A DNA stretch of 24,303 bases from a virus: positions 1 through 24,303 of the IMG/VR virus record IMGVR_UViG_3300023301_000098; one strand, 5' to 3'. The first letter of the stretch is position 1; the number at the start of each line of letters is the position of its first letter. The translations under genes and the position numbers were made by a program. This document shows, piece after piece, positions 1 through 6,919 of this stretch. Under the pieces are notes generated by a model. That model saw only the letters and a program-made list of their open reading frames with translations. It was not told the origin of the DNA and made no database searches.

Positions 1-364
1 TGATTTTTGCGTGCTTACCTTGCCACCAGCGATCCGCTAGCTTCTTATTGCCAATCTCATTTGCAAACTGAGTCTTGGTGTATTCAATCTTTTGCTCAGT
101 GTCGTAAACTTTATTCGTTACTTTGCCAATATCTGTAATTTGCGCATAACGCTTGAGCATGTGATATAAGCGCATGTCCTGTTCGATATTTGCGGGTATG
201 ATGCCGTCGGTTTCGATAGGAGCAGTGATAGGGTTAAGCGCATCGTTTGCCGCGTCAGTGATGATGGTTTGATGCTCTAACGCATATTTAATCTGACGTG
301 ATACTTCGTTAAGTCCGGCAGCAGCAGCAAGGTCGTTAAAGTCAGTGTATTTTTTATTACTCAT
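1..364 (-). CDS. Partial replication protein, probable helicase/DUF5906-like N-terminus
   Basis: The frame is open from an ATG at 364-362 to the left edge, giving the first 121 residues; the C-terminus lies outside the window. The start overlaps the stop of the upstream gene by one base (TAATG), so the two are translationally coupled. No catalytic motif is in the visible part. The last stretch (VYDTEQKIEYTK followed by a FANEIG...ADRWW segment) resembles the pre-helicase region of phage DUF5906/D5-type primase-helicases, where a 'VYD' strand is followed by an aromatic 'W' motif. Position fits: it directly follows a zinc-ribbon/Toprim primase, so it is probably the helicase half of a split primase-helicase. 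The family name is inference from weak similarity; the coding call is firm. Confidence 0.6.
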   Translation of the reverse strand, partial: MSNKKYTDFNDLAAAAGLNEVSRQIKYALEHQTIITDAANDALNPITAPIETDGIIPANIEQDMRLYHMLKRYAQITDIGKVTNKVYDTEQKIEYTKTQFANEIGNKKLADRWWQGKHAKI

Positions 365-561
365 TATTTTAAGACCTCATCAAAAAGTAAACTAGCTAAT
401 AATATCGCGGTGGCTGTAGTGACTGCATAGACCTCATAGCGATACCATTTGCCAACCCTAATTTGCTTTGCGCTGGTTGCAAAAAAATGGGCTTGCATTC
501 CAACTATGTGTAGGATGCCGACTAGATATAGATAAGTGCATATAAATCCAAATAAAGGCAT
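364..561 (-). CDS. Small two-helix membrane protein, unknown function
   Basis: This encodes 65 residues with two likely transmembrane segments, about residues 4-24 (LFGFICTYLYLVGILHIVG) and 43-60 (VYAVTTATAILLASLLF), separated by a short basic loop (KQIRVGKWYR). It is wedged between the primase gene (start/stop overlap at 561) and the partial replication gene (overlap at 364), so it is clearly translated as part of that operon. I do not recognise a family. The basic loop between two helices suggests a small inner-membrane protein. Its place inside a replication operon is odd and could mean membrane tethering of the replication proteins, or an unrelated accessory function. Confidence 0.6.
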   Translation of the reverse strand: MPLFGFICTYLYLVGILHIVGMQAHFFATSAKQIRVGKWYRYEVYAVTTATAILLASLLFDEVLK

Positions 562-1577
562 TATGCTGCATCCTTGCTGTCTAATAAATCAAAGTTCGGG
601 GTGATAACCTCACCGCCAATACTACTGGCAGCAAGCCGAGCATCACGAATACCTGCGTTATACTCGACCAGCGCCTTGGGTTCTTTGCCTTTCTCAATAT
701 CTATATCGCGTAGCTTGATAGCCGTGGCGCTATCGTCATCAGCGCAGATGATAATCCGATGATCGGGATATTGGGCGCGGATAGACTGAGTGACAGGCAG
801 TAAGTTACCAGCGTCAAATGCAACAACAACCGGTAAGCTGTAACCCATCGCATCAAATACAGTAGCGCCGGTTGCATAGCCTTCACATATCAGTACCACA
901 CCACCTGCGAACATCGCAGCACTACCAATGGTGAAGTAAGCGCCTTTCTTTAAGCCGCCTTTTAGGTACTTCTTTTCATTGTCCGGTGCAATCTTTTGCA
1001 CGTTGACTAGGGTAGTCAGCTGCGTTTCGACATTGTAGTAATACATCGGAATGATGAGCTGATCAGCGCTGTCCTGGCGAATACCCAATGCGGTCACATT
1101 CTTACGTGATAGATAAGGATGGGTGGCATCTTCTAATACTTTTGCATTATCCCAGATGCCTTGTGCTACCTTGGCAGCTTCGATACGAGCTTCGCGCTTT
1201 TCTGCCAGTTCAGTGGTTTCGCGCTTGACCTGTTCGGCTTGCCATTTTCCCCTTTGCTCATCGGTCACTTCACTGGTTGCATCTAATCCGATAGCGCCGG
1301 CTATCAAAGCATTGGTGTCATACACGTCTAAGTTGGTGTATTGCTTGACTAGCAAGAAGCCGTTACCCGCACCGCACTGTGAGCATATCCAAGTGCCTTC
1401 ACCGCGCTTGTCATCACAGCGGAATCTATCATTGCCACCGCACATCGGACAGGCTTGATGTTGATGAGCAGCCTTGCTAAAAGTAATGCCAGCAGCGGGG
1501 AAAATGGTCGAGACATAATTGCCGACAGCCCCAGCGCGTATTGCTTCAAAGTCTAGTGGGGTACGTTTATCTGACAT
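561..1577 (-). CDS. Phage DNA primase (zinc-ribbon plus Toprim)
   Basis: This 338-residue protein should make RNA primers for phage DNA replication. It has an N-terminal zinc ribbon, CPMCGG at about residues 43-48 paired with CSQC at 65-68, of the P4/T7-type primase-helicase class. A charged linker follows (about 105-140), and then a Toprim domain: ICEGYATGATV at about 230-240 supplies the catalytic glutamate, and the acidic cluster ICADDDSA at about 277-284 matches the DxD motif that binds metal. There is no helicase Walker box, so it is the primase half only; the helicase function probably sits in the gene at the left edge. It overlaps the upstream CII-like gene by 11 bases. Confident on the domain level; the exact subfamily is inference. 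Confidence 0.88.
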   Translation of the reverse strand: MSDKRTPLDFEAIRAGAVGNYVSTIFPAAGITFSKAAHQHQACPMCGGNDRFRCDDKRGEGTWICSQCGAGNGFLLVKQYTNLDVYDTNALIAGAIGLDATSEVTDEQRGKWQAEQVKRETTELAEKREARIEAAKVAQGIWDNAKVLEDATHPYLSRKNVTALGIRQDSADQLIIPMYYYNVETQLTTLVNVQKIAPDNEKKYLKGGLKKGAYFTIGSAAMFAGGVVLICEGYATGATVFDAMGYSLPVVVAFDAGNLLPVTQSIRAQYPDHRIIICADDDSATAIKLRDIDIEKGKEPKALVEYNAGIRDARLAASSIGGEVITPNFDLLDSKDAA

Positions 1578-2067
1578 TATTCTTCTCCATATTTATCCGG
1601 GCGGTTTCTCTGATAGTTTGAATATGGCGTAATAGCGCTTGGCAGTCTTTTTGAATGCTTGCGTATTCATCGGCCTCAATAATCTTGTCAGCATAAGCGT
1701 CCAATGCGGTGCTATTAAGATCCGCAAACTTTTGACCAAGCAGTGCAATATCAATTATCTCATCGCACTGGTTGTCATGATCTGGTAGCAAAAACCATCC
1801 GGCATTGCCATGAGCGCAGCAGATAGCATCCATAATCGCGGGCGACTGAGTGTGCTCAAGCACTAGCTCAATGGTCTCTGGCGCCAGTGTGTGGCATGAG
1901 CGATTGGGATTCGTTTGCAATGCGAGCGTGTTGTAATTAACGCCATAAATTTCGGCTATCTTGCCTAGTGTCCCGCGTTCTTTTTTGCATGCCTGGTAGA
2001 CCGCTTGGTCAAGTGATAAGACGCAGCGTTCGGCGCGCTCTGCTGCTGTAAATAGTGATGTCGACAT
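1567..2067 (-). CDS. Phage regulatory protein CII-like (CP76 family)
   Basis: This 166-residue protein resembles the P2-like phage regulatory CII (CP76) family. Its signs are the pattern LDQAVYQACKKERGTLGKIA followed by a helix-turn-helix-like 'YGVNYNTLALQTNPN', then a conserved-looking 'H.L.PETIELVLEHT' stretch. The first ~75 residues would be the DNA-binding part and the rest is helical. It lies directly after cro and before the primase, which is the usual slot for a CII-like regulator or replication-control protein. The start at 2067 gives full family length and no better RBS is evident. The alternative is a replication-associated DNA-binding protein without lysogeny function. Confidence 0.7.
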   Translation of the reverse strand: MSTSLFTAAERAERCVLSLDQAVYQACKKERGTLGKIAEIYGVNYNTLALQTNPNRSCHTLAPETIELVLEHTQSPAIMDAICCAHGNAGWFLLPDHDNQCDEIIDIALLGQKFADLNSTALDAYADKIIEADEYASIQKDCQALLRHIQTIRETARINMEKNNVR

Positions 2068-2108
2068 ATTGCCCCCGTTATTGTCGTTCTGTTATTGATC
2101 GCGATTCG

Positions 2109-2357
2109 TTATGCTAGGTCTTGTTGATTACTACAGTCATTAGCAGGTTCGGGGAATACATCAGGACGTAGCTCGTGACATGGCACACCCGTTACTTGCG
2201 ATACTTTCACTACGTACTTAGTACTACATTTGCCATCACGGTTTAGCATTGAAGAAATTTGGGAGGCATTTCTTAACCCTAGTAGCTTTGCAAGCTTTGT
2301 CTGTGAGCCAGCATTATCGATTGCTTTTTCTAATGCGTGCTTTGGTGAGATAGTCAT
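2109..2357 (-). CDS. Cro/YdaS-like transcriptional regulator
   Basis: This 82-residue single helix-turn-helix protein resembles the YdaS/Cro family: ALEKAIDNAGSQTKLAKLLG (about 9-28) is the first part of the HTH, the recognition region follows (NASQISSMLNRDGK), and the typical family ending is V..VTGVPCHELRPDVFPEP. It is divergent from the CI-like gene, with about 155 bp of operator-rich sequence between them, so it should act as Cro, opposing the repressor. It heads the leftward replication operon. A canonical promoter (TTGCAT / 17 nt / TATATT on the minus strand) lies 31 bases upstream of its start. Confidence 0.85.
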   Translation of the reverse strand: MTISPKHALEKAIDNAGSQTKLAKLLGLRNASQISSMLNRDGKCSTKYVVKVSQVTGVPCHELRPDVFPEPANDCSNQQDLA

Positions 2358-2387
2358 TATTTAACTCCAATTGCGTTTGATTGCCCT

Positions 2388-2416
2388 AATATAATGCAAT
2401 TGCTTTAAATATGCAA
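2388..2416 (-). promoter_or_regulatory. Leftward early promoter (cro operon)
   Basis: On the minus strand the -35 box TTGCAT (2416-2411) is followed by a 17-nt spacer and the -10 box TATATT (2393-2388). A perfect GCAATTGC palindrome (2396-2403) sits in the spacer, so a repressor bound there would block RNA polymerase. The rightward early promoter at 3265-3293 has the same arrangement. Confidence 0.7.
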
Positions 2417-2428
2417 ATGCAAAATGGA

Positions 2429-2458
2429 TTATCTTATAAAAGCATTTGCTTTTAATAT
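2429..2458 (+). promoter_or_regulatory. Possible repressor-maintenance promoter
   Basis: A weak plus-strand candidate: TTATCT (2429-2434), 18-nt spacer, TAATAT (2453-2458), with the GCATTTGC operator variant inside the spacer. It would place the transcript start about 45 bases before the repressor ATG. The -35 match is poor, which would fit a promoter that needs activation. Confidence 0.4.
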
Positions 2459-2512
2459 GACCTATGTAAGGCAATTGCCTACATTCTACTAATTAAATTA
2501 AGAAGGTGAGTT

Positions 2513-3226
2513 ATGGCATTCGGTCATAGAGTACGCGACGTGCGTATTGAAAAAGGTCTAACTCAACAGCAATTGGCGGACGGCATAAGCGTTAATCAGC
2601 CGGTCATTGGAAGTATTGAGTCGCGTGATAGTGAAACGTCCAAGCACGCGTCTAGGATAGCCGCTGAGCTATCAGTAAATCTAGATTGGTTGCTCACAGG
2701 TAAAGGTAACAAGGCCCCGCTAAAGGTTGCTAGTAACAAGGCCACATATGATTCTGGGCTATCTCTTTGGGATGATGAAACGCCGATGTCTGATGATGAT
2801 GTCGAGCTGCCTTTTTATAGTAAAGTTCAGATTGCAGCCGGACAAGGTTTGGCTAATGATGATACAAAATCTCACCGTAACTTGAGATTCAGTAAGCGAT
2901 CTCTTAGAGATGCAAATGTAAACTCTGAAGATGCCATCGTCGTAAAGGTGACGGGTGACAGCATGGAACGCCTGATTTTAGACGGCGCAACTATTGCGGT
3001 GGACACTAGCAAGGCTGGACTGCCTATAAAAGACAATAGAATTTATGCGCTGGAGACTGATGGGGATTTGCGCTGTAAGTACATCCAACGCGTTCCGGGC
3101 GGTAAAATTAAGCTGATAAGCGAAAACACTATGTATGCTGATGAGGTATATGATATGGCGGAATTTTCAAAGCTTTATCGTATCGTCGGTTGGGTGTTCT
3201 GGTGGTCAACACTAGCTAAATGGTAA
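2513..3226 (+). CDS. CI/LexA-like phage repressor (HTH_XRE plus S24 peptidase)
   Basis: This 237-residue protein is the lysogeny repressor. The N-terminal XRE-type HTH is at about residues 5-62 (VRDVRIEKGLTQQQLADGI ... LSVNLDWLLTG). A hinge rich in acidic residues follows (about 85-98). The C-terminal S24 self-cleavage domain has a likely Ala-Gly cleavage site at 109-110 (QIAAGQG), the nucleophile Ser150 in TGDSMERLI, and the general-base Lys189 in DLRCKYIQR. All catalytic elements are present, so the repressor should be inducible by RecA-stimulated autocleavage. The RBS is AAGAAGGTGAG, just upstream of the ATG. It is monocistronic and divergent from cro, with operator copies on both sides, so it probably represses both early operons and controls its own expression. 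Confidence 0.92.
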   Translation: MAFGHRVRDVRIEKGLTQQQLADGISVNQPVIGSIESRDSETSKHASRIAAELSVNLDWLLTGKGNKAPLKVASNKATYDSGLSLWDDETPMSDDDVELPFYSKVQIAAGQGLANDDTKSHRNLRFSKRSLRDANVNSEDAIVVKVTGDSMERLILDGATIAVDTSKAGLPIKDNRIYALETDGDLRCKYIQRVPGGKIKLISENTMYADEVYDMAEFSKLYRIVGWVFWWSTLAKW

Positions 3227-3255
3227 TTATTTAACTAAAAATATAAATAAATATC

Positions 3256-3293
3256 GCAATTGCATTGACAAGTCTTAATGCAATTGCTTTAAT
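3256..3293 (+). promoter_or_regulatory. Rightward early promoter with two repressor operators
   Basis: TTGACA (3265-3270), a 17-nt spacer and TTTAAT (3288-3293) form a strong promoter. One GCAATTGC palindrome (3256-3263) abuts the -35 box and another (3280-3287) fills the end of the spacer up to the -10. The centres are 24 bases apart. It would drive the operon starting at 3325 and be silenced by the same repressor that acts at the cro promoter. Confidence 0.78.
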
Positions 3294-3324
3294 ATACCTG
3301 TAATCAACAAACGGGTATATCGTC

Positions 3325-3561
3325 ATGTCACACTCTAATAGTCCAGACATTCTCCAATCCCCACGCGTTCAAGCCGAACTTGAGCGTATCAGAAAGACCC
3401 TAGCGTGGCGCAATAGACAACTCCACGCAACCGAGCAGCAGCTCACTGATTTCGAGCAACAACTCAAAATCACAGTCCGTGGCTACCGCCAAGTGCTGGG
3501 TCTTGTCGTGCTCGCATTGATTGTTCTCATCGCTATTTTGGCGATGGGAGGTTTCGCATGA
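3325..3561 (+). CDS. Small coiled-coil, tail-anchored membrane protein
   Basis: This 78-residue protein has a helical, Gln/Glu-rich part (about residues 10-50, LERIRKTLAWRNRQLHATEQ and on) likely to form a coiled coil. A single C-terminal transmembrane segment follows (VLGLVVLALIVLIAILAMGG, about 57-76). The topology is a cytoplasmic coiled coil with a C-terminal membrane anchor. It is the first gene after the repressor-controlled rightward promoter, so it is among the earliest phage proteins made. No family recognised. An early membrane protein of this kind might act in superinfection exclusion or host takeover, but nothing in the sequence proves that. It overlaps the next gene by 4 bases (ATGA). 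Confidence 0.65.
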   Translation: MSHSNSPDILQSPRVQAELERIRKTLAWRNRQLHATEQQLTDFEQQLKITVRGYRQVLGLVVLALIVLIAILAMGGFA

Positions 3562-4439
3562 GCAACTTACCTAAAAAGCATAAAGTGATTAGTCGCTTTG
3601 AAATGGGCATGACTAGTGAACTAAAAGACGCAATGTCCAATGTGCAAGCAGATATGCGTAAGACTAGAGAAGCCATTGCCGACTTTGTTATTAGTAATGG
3701 CGTAGGTGGCTTACTTAAAGCGATGCAAAGCGTACCCGCTGCGAATGATGCTGAAAACGTTAATCCTGCGCTTAAGCATCTGGGGCAGTGGGTGTTTGAG
3801 GGTCGTGATCAGAAGTGGGCGAGTGCTGCTATCAATACTGATGGTAGAGCTTATCTACACAACATGCCTAAAGGTATGATGTATTTTAATCATGACTCTT
3901 ATGGATGGTGCTCAAAGCGTTTCGAGCTACACGAAATGCAATTAATTGAAGGCTCTTTTGATCCCAGTGGATTTGCAGTGGGATTTATCGAACGTCAATC
4001 CGTCAACGATGTCGAGTATCTAAGCGAAACAGTTCCTTATATTGATGAGTCAGATTTAGTTGAAGCCATGGCTGAAGATGGTGCTCATTCAGGATTTATT
4101 AAAAGTTTGGCTTCACTTTTAATTCTTCGAATGCATGGTATGGCCCGCTTTAGTGAAGATGACTGGCGGACTGGCGGTCAAGACTTGCAGCCGTGGGATA
4201 TTGTTGTTTGTAATTACAGTGATTTTTTTGGCGTCATAGTTGGCCAGGTTTGTGTTGACATGATTAAACCGCACACCAGTCAAATTATTTCTATCAGAAA
4301 GCATCAGAGAGGTCTTGCTACTCATATTACGAATGGTGAAACTGATTGGTCAAATGATAGTAATGAAAGAAGCTGGCGCACCATCACCCAAGGCGAGCTA
4401 GAAAGCTTTCGTCACGCGTTGGAGGCTTGCTATGTTTGA
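3558..4439 (+). CDS. Hypothetical early phage protein with a C-terminal domain shared with its neighbour
   Basis: This 293-residue soluble protein has no family I recognise. The N-terminal ~45 residues are charged and helical. The C-terminal ~100 residues (from about 190) contain GGQDLQPWDIVVCNY and end TITQGELESFRHALEACYV. The downstream protein has the same plan (IRGADLRLWDIVIGR ... TIEVSELPAFWAALEACYA), so the two share a paralogous domain. Both genes also end in the same 18-base string (GCGTTGGAGGCTTGCTAT), in which the 3' codons overlap the next start and probably include its ribosome-binding site (GGAGG). It sits in the overlapped early operon. Function unknown. Confidence 0.7.
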   Translation: MSNLPKKHKVISRFEMGMTSELKDAMSNVQADMRKTREAIADFVISNGVGGLLKAMQSVPAANDAENVNPALKHLGQWVFEGRDQKWASAAINTDGRAYLHNMPKGMMYFNHDSYGWCSKRFELHEMQLIEGSFDPSGFAVGFIERQSVNDVEYLSETVPYIDESDLVEAMAEDGAHSGFIKSLASLLILRMHGMARFSEDDWRTGGQDLQPWDIVVCNYSDFFGVIVGQVCVDMIKPHTSQIISIRKHQRGLATHITNGETDWSNDSNERSWRTITQGELESFRHALEACYV

Positions 4440-4866
4440 TCCAAGCGTACCAAAACGTTTAACGTCAAAGAAAATAGCCACTATCTTCAACCAAAAAATG
4501 TATGAAAGCTTAGTCTGGCGTATGCAACAAGCCGAACGCTTTAGCAATCATATTGAGGGTCCTGATATTCGCGGGGCAGACCTGCGACTTTGGGACATCG
4601 TGATAGGCAGAAGATGTGCTGAATATGCAAATTCTCCTAATGTAGATACGGAATCATTCGAAATCGTTATCGGTATCGAATCGACAGAAGATCATGCTTA
4701 TGACCATGTGTGCTTAATGACTTTAGATGAAGCGTTTGAGTCTGAACATACAACAAGCATTGGTGGTAAAGGTACTGCTTATTTTCGTACAAACAACACA
4801 TTTCGAACGATTGAAGTAAGCGAATTGCCTGCCTTTTGGGCAGCGTTGGAGGCTTGCTATGCGTAA
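4432..4866 (+). CDS. Hypothetical protein, paralogue of the upstream gene's C-terminal domain
   Basis: This 144-residue protein overlaps the previous gene by 8 bases and the next by 8. The middle and end (DLRLWDIVIGR at about 50-60 and a terminal ...AALEACYA) match the pattern of the preceding protein, suggesting tandem duplication of a domain followed by divergence. The segment in between is Asp/Glu-rich and predicted beta-rich (FEIVIGIESTEDHAYDHVCL). No catalytic motif or known family is visible. Confidence 0.68.
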   Translation: MFDPSVPKRLTSKKIATIFNQKMYESLVWRMQQAERFSNHIEGPDIRGADLRLWDIVIGRRCAEYANSPNVDTESFEIVIGIESTEDHAYDHVCLMTLDEAFESEHTTSIGGKGTAYFRTNNTFRTIEVSELPAFWAALEACYA

Positions 4867-5224
4867 TATTCATGCCTTTAGCGTCACCGCACAACTTCAG
4901 CTTATCAAATCCAAATCTCAACTGAGTAACAGCGTCAGTGCTCAAGCATTGGCGGCTGCTAGTGCTGCGTGGGCTCATTATCAAAGCCGATATGACCATA
5001 TGCGTACTAATAACATGCTGGTCGCTATTCGCAGAAATCTCGCATTAATCATTGCTCAAGTTATCGGACGAGTGTGTCGTATCAATCCGCTGATGTGGTC
5101 TGAGCTGCACAAACTGGACGCGGTATTAAAGTACGCGCTCGAGCACGGCATCAACTTAGAGCCAAATCCATTCCCAATCGCAGCAAATGACGACAACAAC
5201 TTAGATGAGGTGAGCAATGCGTGA
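4859..5224 (+). CDS. Hypothetical helical protein
   Basis: This 121-residue protein is mostly alpha-helical, with an Ala/Ser-rich region (SAQALAAASAAWAHYQSRY, about 27-45) and a basic hydrophobic helix (VAIRRNLALIIAQVIGRV, about 55-72) that could be amphipathic rather than membrane-spanning. The C-terminus is Asn/Asp-rich and polar. The start overlaps the upstream gene by 8 bases, using the GGAGG in the end of that gene. Function not recognised. Confidence 0.62.
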   Translation: MRNIHAFSVTAQLQLIKSKSQLSNSVSAQALAAASAAWAHYQSRYDHMRTNNMLVAIRRNLALIIAQVIGRVCRINPLMWSELHKLDAVLKYALEHGINLEPNPFPIAANDDNNLDEVSNA

Positions 5225-5723
5225 TTCTAAAAAACCATTGATTGTCAGCGTATCGGGCGCGCCCTATAGCGGCGTGACTACTGCACTTGGTCGGGTTGCG
5301 CGATGCCTCACCTCACAAGGAATAACGACTAGCGTGGTCGAGCTAAACACCCGCTATGAGGTGCTTCGGTTTGAAGACGATTACGTTATGAATCGATATA
5401 ACGCTGTCGATGTGGTTTTGTTTGATAAGCACCGAAATACCGAGTCAGCAGCTAAACAACGGCGCATAAAGTCGCTTTGGGAAGAAGACAGCGTCGTCCC
5501 CGATTTAAGCGTGCTTATGAGTTGCAAGCTTAAAAGCTATAAACAATATATTGCCCAGCGGCCAAAAAGCATCAACATGACTCATCGCCATGAATCATAT
5601 ATTGGCTTAAGTGATGAGCATCACGGAACGCTGAATCATTGCGTTGTCCCAACTGACGGCAAGCTTGGTCGCTTGTATGCGGCAGGCATAATAAAGACGT
5701 TAATATTGCAGGAGTTAAAATAA
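5217..5723 (+). CDS. P-loop-like protein with a degenerate Walker A
   Basis: This 168-residue protein opens with a beta strand and a loop, LIVSVSGAPYSGVTTALGRV (about residues 8-27). It looks like a Walker A motif (GxxxxGKT/S), but the lysine is replaced by valine (GAPYSGVTT). Later, VDVVLFDKHR (about 64-73) could be the Walker B strand with an Asp. The fold is plausibly that of small nucleotide kinases or P-loop ATPases, but loss of the lysine argues for altered or no catalysis. It overlaps its upstream neighbour by 8 bases and the next start by one. Family assignment is inference. Confidence 0.6.
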   Translation: MRDSKKPLIVSVSGAPYSGVTTALGRVARCLTSQGITTSVVELNTRYEVLRFEDDYVMNRYNAVDVVLFDKHRNTESAAKQRRIKSLWEEDSVVPDLSVLMSCKLKSYKQYIAQRPKSINMTHRHESYIGLSDEHHGTLNHCVVPTDGKLGRLYAAGIIKTLILQELK

Positions 5724-5965
5724 TGAGAGTTTCTTTTTTATCGACAACCGACCAAGATATTAAAAATAATGTCGCTGCGAGAATCCGTACTATTGAAAGA
5801 GTTTTTGGTATGGAAATAAAAAGCGTTGCTATAAAGCAGATGAACCCCAGCGATTTTGGCTGTGATTTTGAGTCGTTAAGTTCAGAGGAAGTTAAACAAG
5901 CTTTAGATGGGTGGGAGTGCGAGCAAAGCTTTGAAGTTCGGCTAGAATTCAAAGGAGGTAGATGA
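5723..5965 (+). CDS. Hypothetical small early protein
   Basis: This encodes 80 residues and overlaps the upstream stop by one base (TAATG). The sequence alternates charged helices (IKNNVAARIRTIERVFGMEI) and a Trp/Cys-containing middle (ALDGWECEQSFEVRLEFKGG). There is no membrane segment, zinc motif or family I recognise. Translation is supported by tight packing between genes on both sides. Confidence 0.55.
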   Translation: MRVSFLSTTDQDIKNNVAARIRTIERVFGMEIKSVAIKQMNPSDFGCDFESLSSEEVKQALDGWECEQSFEVRLEFKGGR

Positions 5966-5967
5966 AC

Positions 5968-6165
5968 ATGCAAAAAACACTATCGCTAAGCCCACGCACG
6001 CATCTATTTATCAAAGATGGCGCGCTCTTTATCAAGTTACAACGTCCGCATAATTTGAACCCAGCAAAGGCTGATTATTTTATTATTAAAAAATTCAGCA
6101 TTAACCGCCTAAAAGAGATCCGCGATTGGGCGGACGAAATAATAAACGAGAGCGAGATTAAGTAA
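5968..6165 (+). CDS. Hypothetical small early protein
   Basis: There are two candidate starts: ATG at 5962 (overlapping the upstream stop) and ATG at 5968. The perfect Shine-Dalgarno AGGAGG at 5953-5958 is only 3 bases from the first but 9 from the second, so 5968 is preferred, giving 65 residues. The protein is basic, with the pattern HLFIKDGALFIKLQRPHNLN followed by a helical KEIRDWADEIINE end. No family recognised. Confidence 0.58.
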   Translation: MQKTLSLSPRTHLFIKDGALFIKLQRPHNLNPAKADYFIIKKFSINRLKEIRDWADEIINESEIK

Positions 6166-6383
6166 TGGCCAAACAAATTAAAAGAATTGAGTTTGCAAGC
6201 AATGGCTACGGCTTGAGCTGGTTGGAAGTAGACACGCGCTGCTGGGAAATCGTTGATGCTTGCGGTGCCGGTCGCCACTTAATCGGTCGGGCATGTCGCC
6301 TGGCTGACCGTGGGATGAAAATAGAATATCGCGATGGCTCAAGCTATACGCGTATTAACGCTAATGTTGAGATGATGGGGTAG
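6165..6383 (+). CDS. Hypothetical small early protein
   Basis: This encodes 72 residues, coupled to the previous gene by a TAATG overlap. A pair of cysteines (TRCWEIVDACGAG, about 25-37) and another Cys further on (GRACRLADRG) are seen, but not in a CxxC pattern, so a zinc finger is not supported. The predicted structure is a small alpha/beta domain. Function not recognised. Confidence 0.55.
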   Translation: MAKQIKRIEFASNGYGLSWLEVDTRCWEIVDACGAGRHLIGRACRLADRGMKIEYRDGSSYTRINANVEMMG

Positions 6384-6386
6384 GTT

Positions 6387-6919
6387 ATGGGTATTGAGAT
6401 TGGTAGTTATTGGGTTTGGACAGACGGCAGTAGAATTGAGGTAGACAGCATCATAGATAACGACATTTGTTTTTATGATGACAAGGGTAGATACGGAGAA
6501 GTTGAAAAGAGCAGGTTTTTAGGTGTTTTTAAACCGTTTGAGCAAGGCTGTAATGAAAGTGCCGACATGGTAAATCATCCGCCTCATTATAAAGATACCA
6601 GTGGTATTGAATGCATCGAAGTGACGCGTCATATGCGGTTTTTGGTGGTAATTGTTTTAAGTATATTTATCGAGCAGGCCAAAAAGGCAGTCAGATTGAA
6701 GATTTGGAAAAAGCCGTTTGGTATGCAGAACAAGCTAATAATCTTGAAGAAATTGTGCGTCTATTAGTAAGAAGTAAAATCACAAAGATAGCGAGTTATC
6801 ACAATGATTATATTAAAAATGCTATGCATGCTATGAGATTTGGGGCTTGGCGAGATGTTGATAGATGGCTTACATTTGAAATTCAAAGACTGAAAGGTGA
6901 GGAGTGTAATAATGGCTGA
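6387..6919 (+). pseudogene. DUF3310-domain gene split by a one-base frameshift
   Basis: Two overlapping frames carry the halves of one conserved phage domain. The first frame (6387 onward) encodes an N-terminal ~55-residue beta-rich region (GSYWVWTDGSRIEVDSI) and then the DUF3310 hallmark NHPPHYKDTSGIECIEVTRHM. It then turns into a basic tail and stops at 6767. The other frame supplies the missing continuation, GNCFKYIYRAGQKG ... DLEKAVWYAEQANN, and runs to 6919. DUF3310 proteins normally have these parts in one frame. The switch falls at the T5 run near 6639-6646 (CGGTTTTTGG); one extra T would join them. It is either a real broken gene, a recoding site, or a sequencing/assembly indel. Upstream, a GGGGTAGG ribosome site precedes the 6387 ATG. 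Confidence 0.75.

Larger units (their letters stand above)
2367..2478. promoter_or_regulatory. Operator array of the lysogeny switch (five GCAATTGC-like sites)
   Basis: Five copies of an 8-bp palindrome lie between cro and the repressor gene: CCAATTGC at 2367, GCAATTGC at 2396, GCAAATGC at 2413, GCATTTGC at 2442, and GCAATTGC at 2471 (inside the 12-bp perfect palindrome AGGCAATTGCCT). Start-to-start distances of 29 bases recur (2367-2396, 2413-2442, 2442-2471), close to three helical turns, with one extra site 17 bases after the second. Two more perfect copies flank the rightward promoter at 3256 and 3280. Binding by the CI-like and Cro-like proteins is inferred from placement over promoters. 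Confidence 0.75.

Noticed and set aside
1123-1458. 111-codon plus-strand frame
   Set aside because: Antisense to the primase, which carries clear zinc-ribbon and Toprim motifs in its own frame.
5572-5973. 133-codon minus-strand frame
   Set aside because: Opposes the well-coupled genes at 5217-5965, with no promoter or ribosome site.
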